DNA of 64,000 nt from positions 40,752 to 104,751 of the forward strand of contig NZ_FOVO01000008.1 of assembly GCF_900115195.1 (NCBI RefSeq), read 5' to 3'. How positions within the stretch are numbered: position 1 is the stretch's first letter; each line of letters opens with the position of its first letter. Below, one piece after another: positions 51,759 through 62,029 of this stretch. The translations under genes and the position numbers were made by a program. The notes under the pieces are model-generated. The model saw only the letters and a program-made list of their open reading frames with translations. It ran no database searches and was not told the origin of the DNA. The stretch comes from Xenorhabdus japonica. GTDB taxonomy: Bacteria > Pseudomonadota > Gammaproteobacteria > Enterobacterales > Enterobacteriaceae.

Positions 51759-52339
51759 TAGAATTTCACCAAACCACTAAAGCCCATAAATGCGAGGGAC
51801 ATTAACCCCGCAGTAATAAGCCCTATCGATGAACCACGAAAAGGGGCGGGAATATTAGCAACCGCCAGACGTTCGCGAATGGCGGCAAACAGCACCATGA
51901 CAAGGGAAAAACCCGCCGCAGCGCTGAAGCCATATACGGCAGATTGTAAAAAGCCGTGGGATTGATTGACGTTCAGCAATGCGACACCAAGTACAGCGCA
52001 GTTGGTTGTAATCAGTGGCAAGAAAATTCCTAAGAGGCGATACAACGTCGGGCTGGTCTTGCGGACGACCAATTCAGTAAATTGAACGACGACCGCAATG
52101 ACGAGGATAAAGCTCAGGGTTCGCAAATAAACCAAATCAAGCGGAACAAGAATAAAAGTGTTTATCAACCATGAACTGATAGACGCTAAGGTGAGGACAA
52201 AAGTCGTTGCCAGTCCCATACCGATAGCGGTTTCGAGTTTTTTGGACACGCCCATAAAAGGGCATAGGCCCAAAAATTTTACTAAAACAAAGTTATTGAC
52301 CAAAACTGTGCCAATAAATAACAAAAGGTATTCAGTCAT
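51758..52339 (-). CDS. rsxA: Rsx/Rnf electron transport complex subunit A
   Basis: 193 residues, exactly the E. coli length, from the ATG at 52339 ([22 protein letters not shown]); CAGG is seven bases upstream. Six membrane helices; [27 protein letters not shown] and [17 protein letters not shown] are conserved and resemble RsxE, its paralogue. It is the first gene of the rsxABCDGE operon, with nth last. Confidence 0.96.
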   Translation of the reverse strand: MTEYLLLFIGTVLVNNFVLVKFLGLCPFMGVSKKLETAIGMGLATTFVLTLASISSWLINTFILVPLDLVYLRTLSFILVIAVVVQFTELVVRKTSPTLYRLLGIFLPLITTNCAVLGVALLNVNQSHGFLQSAVYGFSAAAGFSLVMVLFAAIRERLAVANIPAPFRGSSIGLITAGLMSLAFMGFSGLVKF

Positions 52340-52402
52340 TGCTGTACCTGAAAATAAGATATTAGGAAAGTGGAACACTGCTTATATAGTCTGAATAGAA
52401 AT

Positions 52403-52431
52403 CCCCCACTTGAGTGCGGGGCAAGTGGGGG
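52403..52431 (-). terminator. Hairpin between ydgK and rsxA
   Basis: CCCCCACTTG and CAAGTGGGGG form a perfect 10-bp GC-rich stem with a nine-base loop. On the minus strand it is followed by ATTTCTATTC, only a weak T run. It may end ydgK transcription before the rsx promoter. Confidence 0.6.
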
Positions 52432-52459
52432 CAATGATAACAATCAAATGTGGGGTATG

Positions 52460-52900
52460 TTATCGATCTTGTGTGAAAGTCATTTTTACTCGATGTGAGC
52501 GTTTAATATAAGGAACGAAAACAGTAGCAGCCAGCAATGGCCATAATAGAGAGCGTATTGCCATTCCATCGGAAATAGGGGAAAAGGCGAAGGTTTTTAT
52601 AGCAATCAGAACAGAAACCATCAGCCAAATAATAAAAATACGTGGGAATCGTTTCGAGCGAATAAAAAGTAACTTCAATACCCATACAGTAAAACACCAC
52701 ATCATTGCAGTGGTTAATACGGAGGTATACCACAACGCGGTAAAGTTACCACTGATTTGATGAATTGCTTCATTTTTATGAATAAACATCATCGTATATA
52801 ACAGCAACATAAAACTAGCTGCGATTAATGTCATTATTAGGTATGCAGCAGGCGCTAATAACCAGCCGTTGATGCGATAATAATCATTGGATTGATACAT
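52460..52900 (-). CDS. ydgK: YdgK-like DUF2569 inner-membrane protein
   Basis: 146 residues with four predicted membrane helices (around 12-38, 53-75, 85-105 and 115-130) and the DUF2569 start INGWLLAPAAYLI. The function of YdgK is unknown. It sits directly upstream of rsxA, as in E. coli. GGAG lies about ten bases before the ATG. The E. coli neighbours cnu (ydgT) and blr were not found between ydgK and ydgJ. Confidence 0.85.
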   Translation of the reverse strand: MYQSNDYYRINGWLLAPAAYLIMTLIAASFMLLLYTMMFIHKNEAIHQISGNFTALWYTSVLTTAMMWCFTVWVLKLLFIRSKRFPRIFIIWLMVSVLIAIKTFAFSPISDGMAIRSLLWPLLAATVFVPYIKRSHRVKMTFTQDR

Positions 52901-53081
52901 AAAAAGTCTTCACTCCATCATGAGTGTCTTTGACATAGGAAAAATATTATAGGAAAAAGATAGTAGCACAGGAATCAGGATTATTTGCTAACGTGTGATA
53001 GGTGGTGATATTTTCTGACGCCTCGTCACTAGGTTATGGTATTACGAACCATGATATTACGATCATTTTTTAGGGGTGGTT

Positions 53082-54122
53082 ATGAGTGATTTTTTAAAAG
53101 TTGGTTTGGTTGGTTATGGCTATGCAAGTAAAACCTTTCATGCTCCATTGATTGCAGGGACATCCAATGTTGAATTGGTTGCAATTTCCAGCAGTGATGC
53201 AGATAAGGTCAAAAAAGATTGGCCAACGGTATCAGTCGTTTCTTCGCCGGAGGCACTTTTCAATGATCCCAATATTGACCTTATTGTGATCCCAACACCA
53301 AATGATACTCACTATCCATTGGCGCAAAAGGCGCTTGCTGCGGGGAAGCATGTTATCGTTGATAAGCCTTTTACCATTACTGTAGAACAAGCTCAATCAC
53401 TGAAAAAACAAGCGGAAGAAGCGAATTTATTGTTGTCTGTGTTCCATAATCGTCGTTGGGATTCTGGTTTTTTGACAGTGCAATCAATTATTAAAGAAAA
53501 TAAATTGGGAACACTGAAATATTATGAATCCCACTTTGACCGTTATCGTCCCTCTGTTCGTCAGCGTTGGCGCGAAGCTGCCGGAGCAGGTAGTGGTATT
53601 TGGTATGATTTAGGGCCTCATTTATTGGATCAGGCGGTTCAACTCTTTGGCAAGCCACAAGCCATCACAACAGATTTAGGCATGATACGTCCGAGTGCAG
53701 AGACTGCGGATTATTTTCATGCGCAACTCATTTATCCTGATTTGAAAGTTGTACTACATGCAACCATGCTTGCTGCGGCAGAGTCACCTGTTTATACATT
53801 GCATGGTATGGCTGGTAGTTATACCAAGTATGGTTTCGATCCTCAGGAAGAACGTTTGAAAGCAGGAGAAAGGCCACCACGGGCAGATTGGGGATATGAT
53901 GCACGAAATGGTTATGTGACATTGTCACAAGGTGAAGATTTAGTTACGCAAGTTATCCCAACTATGCCGGGTAATTATGGGGCTTATTATGCTGCTGTTC
54001 GTGATGCGATTTTGTTTGGAAAACCTAACCCAGTGACTGCCAGCGAAGCTATTTTGATCATGAAGCTTATTGAGGCAGGTGAAAAATCAGCAAAAGAACA
54101 ACGCACAATTTTAATTGATTAA
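53082..54122 (+). CDS. ydgJ: Gfo/Idh/MocA-family oxidoreductase YdgJ
   Basis: 346 residues from the ATG at 53082, with AGGGG upstream. The N-terminal Rossmann fold has VGLVGYGYASKTFHAPLI; GKHVIVDKPFT carries the catalytic lysine, and the C-terminal domain has GSGIWYDLGPHLLDQAVQLFG. The substrate of YdgJ in vivo is not established. The ydgJ-add neighbourhood of E. coli is kept apart from the transporter inserted between them. Confidence 0.92.
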   Translation: MSDFLKVGLVGYGYASKTFHAPLIAGTSNVELVAISSSDADKVKKDWPTVSVVSSPEALFNDPNIDLIVIPTPNDTHYPLAQKALAAGKHVIVDKPFTITVEQAQSLKKQAEEANLLLSVFHNRRWDSGFLTVQSIIKENKLGTLKYYESHFDRYRPSVRQRWREAAGAGSGIWYDLGPHLLDQAVQLFGKPQAITTDLGMIRPSAETADYFHAQLIYPDLKVVLHATMLAAAESPVYTLHGMAGSYTKYGFDPQEERLKAGERPPRADWGYDARNGYVTLSQGEDLVTQVIPTMPGNYGAYYAAVRDAILFGKPNPVTASEAILIMKLIEAGEKSAKEQRTILID

Positions 54123-54152
54123 TTACACGCTGGCAGGCAGGGCAAGGGAGCT

Positions 54153-55145
54153 ATGATGAATATGTTGCAAAAATTAAGAATCGATCCTTTTTTGGTGACA
54201 CTGATTACGGTAGTCATCATTGCATCTTTCTTTCCTTGTGAAGGTGAAGCTAAAAAATGGTTTCAGTACTTAACAACGGCTGCTATTGCATTGTTATTCT
54301 TTATGCATGGAGCGAAGTTATCTCGTAATGCCATTTTGGCAGGGATAGGACACTGGCGGTTGCATTTGGTGATTTTCACCAGCACTTTTATCTTGTTTCC
54401 CATACTGGGCATGGGATTAAGTTTTATTGTGCCAGAATGGATGTCACCAACGGTTTATATGGGATTTCTTTATCTTTGTGCCTTACCTGCCACAGTGCAA
54501 TCAGCTATCGCGTTTACCTCCGTTGCTGGTGGGAATGTTGCAGCCGCAATATGTAGTGCTTCCGCTTCAAGCTTATTGGGCGTGTTTCTGTCTCCATTAT
54601 TGGTTGGCTTTTTGATCCAAACTCACGAAGGTGGCGCTGATACCGATACGTGGAAAGCGATAAAAGATATTATCTTGCAGCTGATGGTACCTTTTATTGC
54701 TGGGCACTTATCACGTCCTTTGATTGCCGGTTGGGTGGAAAAACATAAAAAACTGGTCAACATGACGGATCGTTCTTCTATATTGCTGGTGGTTTATGTT
54801 GCATTTAGTGAGGCGGTGGTGGAGGGCATTTGGCATAAAATAGATGCTTATTCACTTTTTATAATTGGTATTGTCTGCTGTGTTTTGTTGGCTGTGGTAT
54901 TAATAATTAATGTATATAGCTCGCGTTTACTGGGGTTTAGCAAAGAAGACGAAATCACTATAGTGTTTTGTGGCTCGAAGAAGAGCTTGGCGAATGGTGT
55001 ACCGATGGCTAATGTACTGTTTCCTGCATCAGTGGTCGGTGTAATGTTGTTACCATTGATGATCTTTCACCAAATCCAACTAATGGTCTGTGCTGTGTTT
55101 GCTCAGCGTTATGCTCTGCGCCTAAGGACAAAAAAGGCAGAGTAG
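54153..55145 (+). CDS. YfeH-like bile acid:sodium symporter family protein
   Basis: 330 residues with about nine to ten membrane helices, close along its length to E. coli YfeH (for example LTTAAIALLFFMHGAKLSR, AIAFTSVAGGNVAAAICSASASSLLG and VFCGSKKSLANGVPMANVLFP). It belongs to the SBF/BASS transporter superfamily; its substrate is unknown. Two consecutive ATG codons exist and AGGGAG is better spaced from the second (54156). It starts 30 bases after ydgJ and may share its transcript. In E. coli yfeH is elsewhere, so this is a different location. Confidence 0.9.
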   Translation: MMNMLQKLRIDPFLVTLITVVIIASFFPCEGEAKKWFQYLTTAAIALLFFMHGAKLSRNAILAGIGHWRLHLVIFTSTFILFPILGMGLSFIVPEWMSPTVYMGFLYLCALPATVQSAIAFTSVAGGNVAAAICSASASSLLGVFLSPLLVGFLIQTHEGGADTDTWKAIKDIILQLMVPFIAGHLSRPLIAGWVEKHKKLVNMTDRSSILLVVYVAFSEAVVEGIWHKIDAYSLFIIGIVCCVLLAVVLIINVYSSRLLGFSKEDEITIVFCGSKKSLANGVPMANVLFPASVVGVMLLPLMIFHQIQLMVCAVFAQRYALRLRTKKAE

Positions 55146-55175
55146 TTTTCTGCCCTTAGAAATAAATAACACTTC

Positions 55176-56177
55176 TTAGCGGTTGGCGACTTTGTCTTTC
55201 AGGGCCTGTTTTTCTGCTTCACTGAGGAATGCAGTTGCCAATCCATTAATCTGTGCCTGTCTGATCAGGGCTGGAGACAGTCCTGCCGCTGGCGCCGCAA
55301 TATTATACTCATGACGAATCTCAATGCCTTCTACTGTCGGGTCATCTGTATTGATTGATGCCAAAATCCCGTGTTCAAGGAATTGCTTCAGTGGATGAGT
55401 TAGCAGGGAACTGACGGTGCTGGTTTGCAGGTTTGATGTCAGGCAGGATTCAATACCGATACCGTGTTCAGCCAGATAATCCATCAGGGCAGGATCGGTG
55501 ATTGCTTTCACGCCATGCCCGATACGCGTCGCGCCTAATTCACGAATAGCATGCCAAATGCTTTCCGCACCTGCGGCTTCACCTGCGTGTACACTAATAT
55601 TCCAGCCTGCATTACGTGCTTGGTTAAAATGTTGCTCAAAGAGATGGCCTGGGAATCCCAATTCATCACCCGCCAGATCTAATGCGGTGATGTGTTGCTT
55701 ATGAGCAAGAAGCCCGGCTAACTCTTGGGAACAAGCTTTTTCACCAAATGTTCTGCTCAGGATACCGATTAAACGGATCTGAATATCATATTGCTGACTT
55801 GCTGATTGGATACCATCAATGATTGCTTCTACAACTCCTTCAATGGGAAGTTGGTGTTTCATGGCCATGTAATAAGGGGAAAAACGCAGTTCAGCATAAT
55901 CAATACCTGCATTGACAGCATCTTCAACATTTTCGATGGCAACCCTGCGGCAAGCGTTTAAGTCGGCCAGAACAGTAACACCCCAGTCCAATTTTTGCAG
56001 AAAGCTAACAAGGTTAGGCTCATTTTCAATAATTTGGACATGGGGGCGTAATGCTTCCAGTTCATAGGCCGGGAGTGGGATATTATGTTGACGAGCGAGG
56101 TACAAAATGGTTTCAGGGCGAATATTACCGTCAAGATGGCGGTGTAAGTCGGTCAGTGGAAGCTGTATGTCAATCAT
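55176..56177 (-). CDS. add: Adenosine deaminase
   Basis: 333 residues from the ATG at 56177, with AAGGATAAG before it. It deaminates adenosine and deoxyadenosine to inosine forms in purine salvage. The zinc site and catalytic residues are in [30 protein letters not shown] and [12 protein letters not shown]. coli Add has the same length and start. It follows ydgA on the same strand, separated by a strong terminator. Confidence 0.96.
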   Translation of the reverse strand: MIDIQLPLTDLHRHLDGNIRPETILYLARQHNIPLPAYELEALRPHVQIIENEPNLVSFLQKLDWGVTVLADLNACRRVAIENVEDAVNAGIDYAELRFSPYYMAMKHQLPIEGVVEAIIDGIQSASQQYDIQIRLIGILSRTFGEKACSQELAGLLAHKQHITALDLAGDELGFPGHLFEQHFNQARNAGWNISVHAGEAAGAESIWHAIRELGATRIGHGVKAITDPALMDYLAEHGIGIESCLTSNLQTSTVSSLLTHPLKQFLEHGILASINTDDPTVEGIEIRHEYNIAAPAAGLSPALIRQAQINGLATAFLSEAEKQALKDKVANR

Positions 56178-56214
56178 TTTCTTATCCTTCTTGTTTATCA
56201 AATTTTATATATAC

Positions 56215-56243
56215 AAAAAAGCCAGTCAACACGTTGACTGGCT
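56215..56243 (-). terminator. ydgA intrinsic terminator
   Basis: On the minus strand AGCCAGTCAAC and GTTGACTGGCT pair perfectly and a run of six T follows, between ydgA and add. Confidence 0.93.
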
Positions 56244-56310
56244 GGAAAGTTGGGGAACTAGAAACCTCGGGTTCTGGTTATTTATTATGGTGACAGTTAT
56301 TCAACTGTAT

Positions 56311-57819
56311 TTATTCAACCACCGGAAGTTCAGCCTTATCATCATGCTGACTCTCTATACCATCCGTATCATCATAGGACCCGGAAAGGCCATTATCAAG
56401 CAGGAATTGATGTAAGCTGGATTCTTTGTCGTTTAATTTAACTTTGTCATTGGCATAGTGGAAGTTAAGGCCAATAACTCCATTTTTAACAGTGAGGAAT
56501 TTACTTCCAAGAACGGCAACTGTTAGAACTTGTCGTTCAGCTTCAATTTCCGCAGTAGCTTTATCCTTACCGTTTAACTCATCTGCTTGTGCGATAGACT
56601 CTATCAACATGGCCTTAGGCACGTTAATGTTCAATGATAAATCTTTAACCAGAGTACGAATTATTTCTTCCGAACCTATGAGGGATAACGTACTTACATC
56701 TTTCGGAAAGTTTTGTAAGGTAATTTTGAAATCTACGGAGCTTTCACCTTTACTGTTTTTCCAACTTAAAGGTGAAATACTGAATTGTGGATTTTTGTTC
56801 ATGAGTAGATGTAAGTCGTTGAGAATAGCATCATCAGACAAGACTCCATTCGTAGCCAAGGCCTTTTGTGCTGCTTCATTATAGGCTTGAGTAAATTTGT
56901 GTACAGATTGGCCATCTAACTTTTCCATACCCAGATTGAACGTACCGGAACCGAACTCTATATCCTTAATTTTTACACCATCAATACTAGAGGCAATTTT
57001 GATATTCAGATTCTCTTTATCCTCGCTCGAATTAGTAGTGACTTTTATTCCTTTGAGAGAAATATTGTGTTCATTAGTTCCATTCACGCTGAATTCGCCA
57101 ATGCTATAGCTGTGATCACCAACGTAAATATCGAAATTACCTTTTTTGCTATCCCCTTTAAAGTCAATTCCTTTAAGTGAAATAGTTTCTTTTTTTGCAG
57201 GTTCACTGAAAGATAATCCATCACTTTTCGCAGAGAATGAAAATACACTCAAGTCGCTATTAGTATTGACGTTGATTTTTGCACCTGCGAATGACAGAAC
57301 GCGATGAGCACCTTTATCGCTTTTTGTATGTTTAATAGGGACAAAATCAATATTGGCAGAGATGGCACCGCTATAACTAATGTTAACATCTGATTTGAGT
57401 AGTTGTTTTCCATCCGTGAGGTTAAATAATTCTTTTAGCGTATCACTTTGCTCAAGCTCTGAATGGATAGAAGCCATTTTCGGTACCAGATTGAATGTTT
57501 TCAGATTGGCAATAGGGAATGGCCCGTGATCAATAGTCGATTTGAAAATGACTTCTTCATTTGGCTTGATTCCAGCCTCTTCTATACCGCCTTTGGTGGT
57601 TAGGATCAAACGGACATCAGAACTGAAAATGCCTCGTTTAAAATCTTTTGCTTGCCATTCGAATCCGTTTTCAGGTGCTGAATTTTTCAGTTCAGTGTTT
57701 GCCTTTTCTATGAAGCGATTTAAGCGACTTTCAAGTTGCTTACCTGTATACCATGACATTCCGCTCCATACCGCACCCAGAGCAACAATAACGCTTACTG
57801 CAACTAACGATTTTTTCAT
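56311..57819 (-). CDS. ydgA: DUF945 family protein YdgA
   Basis: 502 residues from the ATG at 57819 (MKKSLVAVSVIVALGAVWSG), aligned with the start of E. coli YdgA. An N-terminal signal or anchor helix (about 2-20) is followed by a large soluble, presumably periplasmic region with the DUF945 pattern (YTGKQLESRLNRFIEKANTEL, KRGIFSSDVRLILTT). Its molecular function is not established. A longer frame to 57852 is possible but the extra residues do not resemble the family. It lies between manA and add, as in E. coli. Confidence 0.9.
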   Translation of the reverse strand: MKKSLVAVSVIVALGAVWSGMSWYTGKQLESRLNRFIEKANTELKNSAPENGFEWQAKDFKRGIFSSDVRLILTTKGGIEEAGIKPNEEVIFKSTIDHGPFPIANLKTFNLVPKMASIHSELEQSDTLKELFNLTDGKQLLKSDVNISYSGAISANIDFVPIKHTKSDKGAHRVLSFAGAKINVNTNSDLSVFSFSAKSDGLSFSEPAKKETISLKGIDFKGDSKKGNFDIYVGDHSYSIGEFSVNGTNEHNISLKGIKVTTNSSEDKENLNIKIASSIDGVKIKDIEFGSGTFNLGMEKLDGQSVHKFTQAYNEAAQKALATNGVLSDDAILNDLHLLMNKNPQFSISPLSWKNSKGESSVDFKITLQNFPKDVSTLSLIGSEEIIRTLVKDLSLNINVPKAMLIESIAQADELNGKDKATAEIEAERQVLTVAVLGSKFLTVKNGVIGLNFHYANDKVKLNDKESSLHQFLLDNGLSGSYDDTDGIESQHDDKAELPVVE

Positions 57820-57983
57820 ATGAAAATTCCATCCTTTTAACGCATATAACATGGTCGGTGTATGCGTTTTGTATTTATGTCAAAAATGGTTGTTAAGTGT
57901 ATAGTCTAGCTAAAATGGTTTTAATCAGTTTTCACTGAGAATGTGATTAATAATTTAATGGAAACGATTATAAGTCCATGAAT

Positions 57984-59156
57984 CTAATTAGATACCTTAG
58001 CTATTTTCCCATTACCATAAACAGTTACAGATTTCTCTATAGCAGATAAGAAAATTGATTCACCTGAGAATAATCTTAATTGCTGATTATCGGTGCTGAT
58101 AACAGCCCATCCTTCAACACAGAATAGAACTGAAGCTGAATCATTTTCTAATGAGATTAGCTGTTCTGCAACAGAATAAACAGAAAAACAAAAATCATTG
58201 ACAGGAACAGGGTAATTCAAGGCATCTTTTTCCTGTTTTGGCTCGGTTAGTAAAGTATTGGTAGATTTTGGAATAAAATCCAGATTAGCCATTAATTCGG
58301 GAACGTCAATATGTTTGCTGGTTAAACCAGCACGTAGAACATTATCAGAATTGGCCATGACTTCCAAGACCACGCCGTCAAGATAAGCGTGAGGAGTACG
58401 GGCATATAAAAACATCGCTTGACCCGGTTTGAGTTCAACCACATTGAGCAGGAGTGGAGCAAACAATCCATTGTCATCTGGATAGAACGAGGTCATTTTT
58501 TTGATAGTATCCCACGGCTCACCTTGATGACTGTTCAATGCTGACTTTAAGACGGCAATTGCTAAGTATTTCTGATCGCCTTGCATATTCAATAACTGTG
58601 AAAATAGAAGCGACAAGCTTTGCTCTGTTGGATGTTGGAGAAATGTTTGTATATCTGGATGTGCAGTAGAAACATGACCCAATAATTTCGCAATCTCAGA
58701 TAAAGGCCTAAAAGCATTCATAGCCTTGAACGGTGTCAATGCATATACCAATTCAGGTTTGTGATTATCATCTTTGTAGTTGCGCTGTGATGAATCTAAA
58801 GGGATTGCCTGTGCATTTTCTCTGGCAAAGCCCATTTCTGCGGATTTTTTGTCAGGATGAACTTGAATAGATAGTGGTTGAGCGGCACACAGCACTTTGA
58901 ACAAGAAAGGCAAACGCTGGAATTGTCGGGCTACTTTTTCACCAAGATATTTCTCTGGTTCTTTATCAATTAAGGTGTTCAAAGCAATAGTCTCGCCTGT
59001 TTGAGGATTAATGACCAGTGAACTACATTTCGGATGTGCTCCCATCCATAATTCTGCCATTGGTTGACTGTCAGGATTCTCGATACCATAGATATCCGTC
59101 AGGGCGGTTTTACTCCCCCAGTCATAATGTTGGATGTTGTTGATCATTTTCAGCAT
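57984..59156 (-). CDS. manA: Mannose-6-phosphate isomerase
   Basis: 390 residues from the ATG at 59156 (MLKMINNIQHYDWGSKTALT); TAGGAAA lies upstream. A zinc enzyme that interconverts mannose 6-phosphate and fructose 6-phosphate, linking mannose use with GDP-mannose sugars of surface polysaccharides. Metal-binding and active-site motifs are PLSIQVHPDK, YKDDNHKPELVYAL and ARTPHAYLDGVVLEVMANSDNVLRAGLT. An in-frame upstream extension is not supported by the family. It is divergent from fumC. Confidence 0.96.
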   Translation of the reverse strand: MLKMINNIQHYDWGSKTALTDIYGIENPDSQPMAELWMGAHPKCSSLVINPQTGETIALNTLIDKEPEKYLGEKVARQFQRLPFLFKVLCAAQPLSIQVHPDKKSAEMGFARENAQAIPLDSSQRNYKDDNHKPELVYALTPFKAMNAFRPLSEIAKLLGHVSTAHPDIQTFLQHPTEQSLSLLFSQLLNMQGDQKYLAIAVLKSALNSHQGEPWDTIKKMTSFYPDDNGLFAPLLLNVVELKPGQAMFLYARTPHAYLDGVVLEVMANSDNVLRAGLTSKHIDVPELMANLDFIPKSTNTLLTEPKQEKDALNYPVPVNDFCFSVYSVAEQLISLENDSASVLFCVEGWAVISTDNQQLRLFSGESIFLSAIEKSVTVYGNGKIAKVSN

Positions 59157-59329
59157 GGCGGAATTTCCTATAATAAAAAAGTAACTTGTTTTATAGACAA
59201 CAATACAATAAACACGATTAGGTCGCATTATCGTTATTAAATTTATGGCATGATAGGAAAATGCCGACTAATTTATCTGCAAAGTTTGTTCTGGCGTATT
59301 CAATTATTCTGTGTGCTAAGGAGATAGTA

Positions 59330-60724
59330 ATGGCAGCCACTCGCATTGAAAAAGACTCAATGGGACCTATTGAAGTACCTGCTGACCAATTATGGGGAGC
59401 GCAAACTCAGCGCTCACTGGAGCATTTCCGGATTTCTCAGGAAAAAATGCCTGTTGCATTGATTCAGGCTCTGGCATTGACTAAACAAGCAGCGGCCAGC
59501 GTTAATACGGATCTGGGCCTTCTGCCTAAAGAACGTAGTGATGCAATCATCGCTGCGGCGAAAGAGGTGCTGGAAGGCAAACATCCAACAGAATTCCCTC
59601 TTGCTATCTGGCAGACTGGTTCGGGAACTCAAAGCAACATGAATATGAATGAAGTGTTGGCGAACCGTGGTAGTGAGATCCTTGGTGGTGAAAGGGGTAA
59701 TGAACGTCTGATTCATCCTAATGATGATGTTAATAAGAGCCAAAGCTCTAATGACGTTTTCCCTACTGCTATGCATGTTGCGGCAGTGATTGCAGTGCGT
59801 GAACATTTGTTACCAGAGTTAAACGTACTACAAAAAACTCTGGCAGATAAAGCGGAAGCATTTAAAGATATTGTAAAAATTGGCCGTACTCACTTACAAG
59901 ATGCAACCCCACTGACTTTAGGACAGGAAATTTCCGGCTGGGCAGCGATGTTGACACATAACTTGAAACATATTGAAGATAGCATTCCTCATATGTGTGA
60001 ACTGGCTCTGGGTGGTACAGCAGTAGGAACTGGCCTGAATACTCATCCTGAATATGCAGTTCGTGTTGCGCAGAAAATTGCTGAATTATCCGGTCAGCCT
60101 TTTGTAACCTCACCAAATAAATTTGAAGCATTGGCAACTTGTGATGCGTTGGTTCATTCTCATGGAGCATTGAAAGGTTTGGCTGCGTCATTGATGAAGA
60201 TTGCTAACGATATTCGTTGGTTGGCTTCTGGTCCTCGTTGTGGAATTGGTGAAATTTCTATTCCTGAAAATGAGCCAGGTAGCTCCATTATGCCGGGCAA
60301 AGTAAACCCAACTCAGTGCGAAGCGATGACCATGTTATGCGCTCAGGTTATGGGTAACGATGTGGCGATCAATATTGGTGGTGCATCTGGTAACTTTGAA
60401 TTAAACGTATTCCGTCCGATGGTTATTCATAATTTCTTGCAATCTATTCGCTTGCTGGCGGATGGTATGCGTAGTTTTAATGAGCATTGTGCTATTGGTA
60501 TTGAACCTAACCATGATCGTATCACCCAGTTACTGAACGAATCACTGATGCTGGTAACTGCGTTGAATACTCATATTGGTTACGATAAAGCTGCAGAGAT
60601 TGCCAAAAAAGCGCATAAAGAAGGCTTGACACTGAAACAGTCAGCACTTCAGTTAGGATATTTAACTGAGGTTGAATTTGATGCTTGGGTTCGTCCAGAA
60701 GATATGGTTGGTAGCATGAAGTAA
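59330..60724 (+). CDS. fumC: Class II fumarate hydratase
   Basis: 464 residues from the ATG at 59330, with AAGGAGATA upstream; the frame continues further 5' without family support. It hydrates fumarate to malate and, unlike FumA/B, lacks an iron-sulfur cluster, so it works under oxidative stress or iron limitation. Signatures are [38 protein letters not shown] and [16 protein letters not shown]. In E. coli fumC is activated by SoxS; I could not identify a soxbox. The manA-fumC-tus order is as in E. coli except that fumA is absent. Confidence 0.97.
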   Translation: MAATRIEKDSMGPIEVPADQLWGAQTQRSLEHFRISQEKMPVALIQALALTKQAAASVNTDLGLLPKERSDAIIAAAKEVLEGKHPTEFPLAIWQTGSGTQSNMNMNEVLANRGSEILGGERGNERLIHPNDDVNKSQSSNDVFPTAMHVAAVIAVREHLLPELNVLQKTLADKAEAFKDIVKIGRTHLQDATPLTLGQEISGWAAMLTHNLKHIEDSIPHMCELALGGTAVGTGLNTHPEYAVRVAQKIAELSGQPFVTSPNKFEALATCDALVHSHGALKGLAASLMKIANDIRWLASGPRCGIGEISIPENEPGSSIMPGKVNPTQCEAMTMLCAQVMGNDVAINIGGASGNFELNVFRPMVIHNFLQSIRLLADGMRSFNEHCAIGIEPNHDRITQLLNESLMLVTALNTHIGYDKAAEIAKKAHKEGLTLKQSALQLGYLTEVEFDAWVRPEDMVGSMK

Positions 60725-60765
60725 TGCTTGTTATGAGCAAATAATTTATCTGCATTCATTACTAA

Positions 60766-60803
60766 ATGTAAAAAACCGGAGAAATGTTCTCCGGTTTTTT
60801 ACA
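60766..60803. terminator. Bidirectional terminator between fumC and tus
   Basis: ATGTAAAAAACCGGAGAA and TTCTCCGGTTTTTTACAT form an 18-bp stem with a two-base apex, with T runs on both strands, between the convergent genes. Confidence 0.93.
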
Positions 60804-60805
60804 TC

Positions 60806-61732
60806 TTAAATTTCTCTGTAGAGATGTAGGCGAGGAATAACCAACTCAAGTGGCTTCACTTTGGGTTTATGTCTATGTTTAATAGCAGTGGCATTGTAGT
60901 TAGGCAGCGTACCGAGTTTTGGTTTGATTTCTTTATCTTCCGTATAAAAAGCAATCACTGGAACTGGACAAGCATATTGAACTTGTTTTTGTATTTCTGA
61001 ATACCATACACGAGTAATAGGTTGTACTTTGACTGGCCGTTTGATTTTCAATATGACATCATCGGGTAATTTTTTGATATCTGTCATTTCTAATGCCACC
61101 AATGCTGCCCATTGTTCACTGGAGTAGGGGGGAACCGCTCTTCCTGTATTATGGCTTTTCTCCAGTCTTTCCAGAACTTGTTGCTTGGTAAGCTTATTAA
61201 TGATGTTTTTATTGGCCCAGCCAAAATTAATGGAGTCAGGGTTTAATAGGTGAGTGATGGTTCGATAAGCATTCAGAGTAATGAGGCCCCGCAAATGCTC
61301 ATGAACAAATTCAAATCGTTGTTCTTTGCTGACGTCTGATTCTTTGGTAACGATATTTTCCAGCTCTATTTTTAACTGATTTACTTCGTCAATTACTCTC
61401 ATTGCTTCTTTATATTGCTGGTGGTTGACAGCAAAGCACAATGCTCCGGGAAGGCGGCTTGCAGCTTTGCTGCTGATATTAGGGTTGTTATGATGTATAA
61501 ATAATTTCTGGTAGAAGCGTAAACCTACATTGAGTGCATCACCCCCCTGTAATGGATTGACCATAATTTCAGTTACTTGTTCATGTTCTTTGCCTTTCTC
61601 TATTTTAGGTAATTCAAATATTCGGGCATCAATGAGGGGATAGTTCGTTAACAATCCAGCCAACTCGGACAATTTTTCTTCTTGTTTTTTAAAGCAGGTT
61701 GTTAGTGATTCTATTGAAAGATATTTATTCAT
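60806..61732 (-). CDS. tus: DNA replication terminus site-binding protein
   Basis: 308 residues; E. coli Tus has 309. It binds Ter sites as a monomer and stops DnaB helicase approaching from one side, forming the fork trap. Conserved parts are GGDALNVGLRFYQKLFIHH, LPGALCFAV, LRGLITLNAYRTIT, NKLTKQQVLERLEKS and the C-terminal KHRHKPKVKPLELVIPRLHLY. The gene is transcribed from a promoter overlapped by a Ter site, so autoregulation is expected. Confidence 0.96.
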   Translation of the reverse strand: MNKYLSIESLTTCFKKQEEKLSELAGLLTNYPLIDARIFELPKIEKGKEHEQVTEIMVNPLQGGDALNVGLRFYQKLFIHHNNPNISSKAASRLPGALCFAVNHQQYKEAMRVIDEVNQLKIELENIVTKESDVSKEQRFEFVHEHLRGLITLNAYRTITHLLNPDSINFGWANKNIINKLTKQQVLERLEKSHNTGRAVPPYSSEQWAALVALEMTDIKKLPDDVILKIKRPVKVQPITRVWYSEIQKQVQYACPVPVIAFYTEDKEIKPKLGTLPNYNATAIKHRHKPKVKPLELVIPRLHLYREI

Positions 61733-61770
61733 GAATATATTCTCTGCTGTTATCAGTTGTTCACATTACC

Positions 61771-61793
61771 CATTTAGTTACAACATACTTAGA
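61771..61793 (-). promoter_or_regulatory. Replication terminator Ter site upstream of tus
   Basis: On the minus strand the core AGTATGTTGTAACTAAA (61773-61789) is identical over 17 bases to the E. coli TerB core. It lies about 40 bases before the tus start, just downstream of the tus -10 box. From the known polarity of Ter (GC base pair 6 at the blocking end), forks coming from the right, moving toward lower coordinates, should be stopped; the polarity is inferred. Confidence 0.93.
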
Positions 61794-61822
61794 AGTATAA
61801 ATACAATCTATAAAAACCTCAA
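61794..61822 (-). promoter_or_regulatory. Candidate tus promoter
   Basis: Minus strand -35 TTGAGG (61817-61822), 17-base spacer and -10 TATACT (61794-61799). The Ter site begins immediately after the -10, covering the likely transcription start, as in E. coli tus. Confidence 0.7.
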
Positions 61823-62029
61823 CAACAAAATCAAACAAACACTAAACAACACATAGAAAGTAGAAAACAATTATTGCAGAAAAAATTAAAATCATGGTAA
61901 AAAAATTACCTTATTTTAGTAGGTTAATTATAAAACAATTTACTTTACTAAAAGTGAAAATATTTATGTTAATCTCTCAATCTCCATTACTTGATTATTA
62001 GGGTAAGCAATTCAACAGGATTATTAAAT

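Noticed and set aside
56492..56884. 130-codon open frame antisense to ydgA
   Set aside because: It mirrors the ydgA coding sequence and has no independent support.
59414..59806. 130-codon open frame antisense to fumC
   Set aside because: The plus strand encodes highly conserved FumC motifs across the same bases, so this is a shadow frame.
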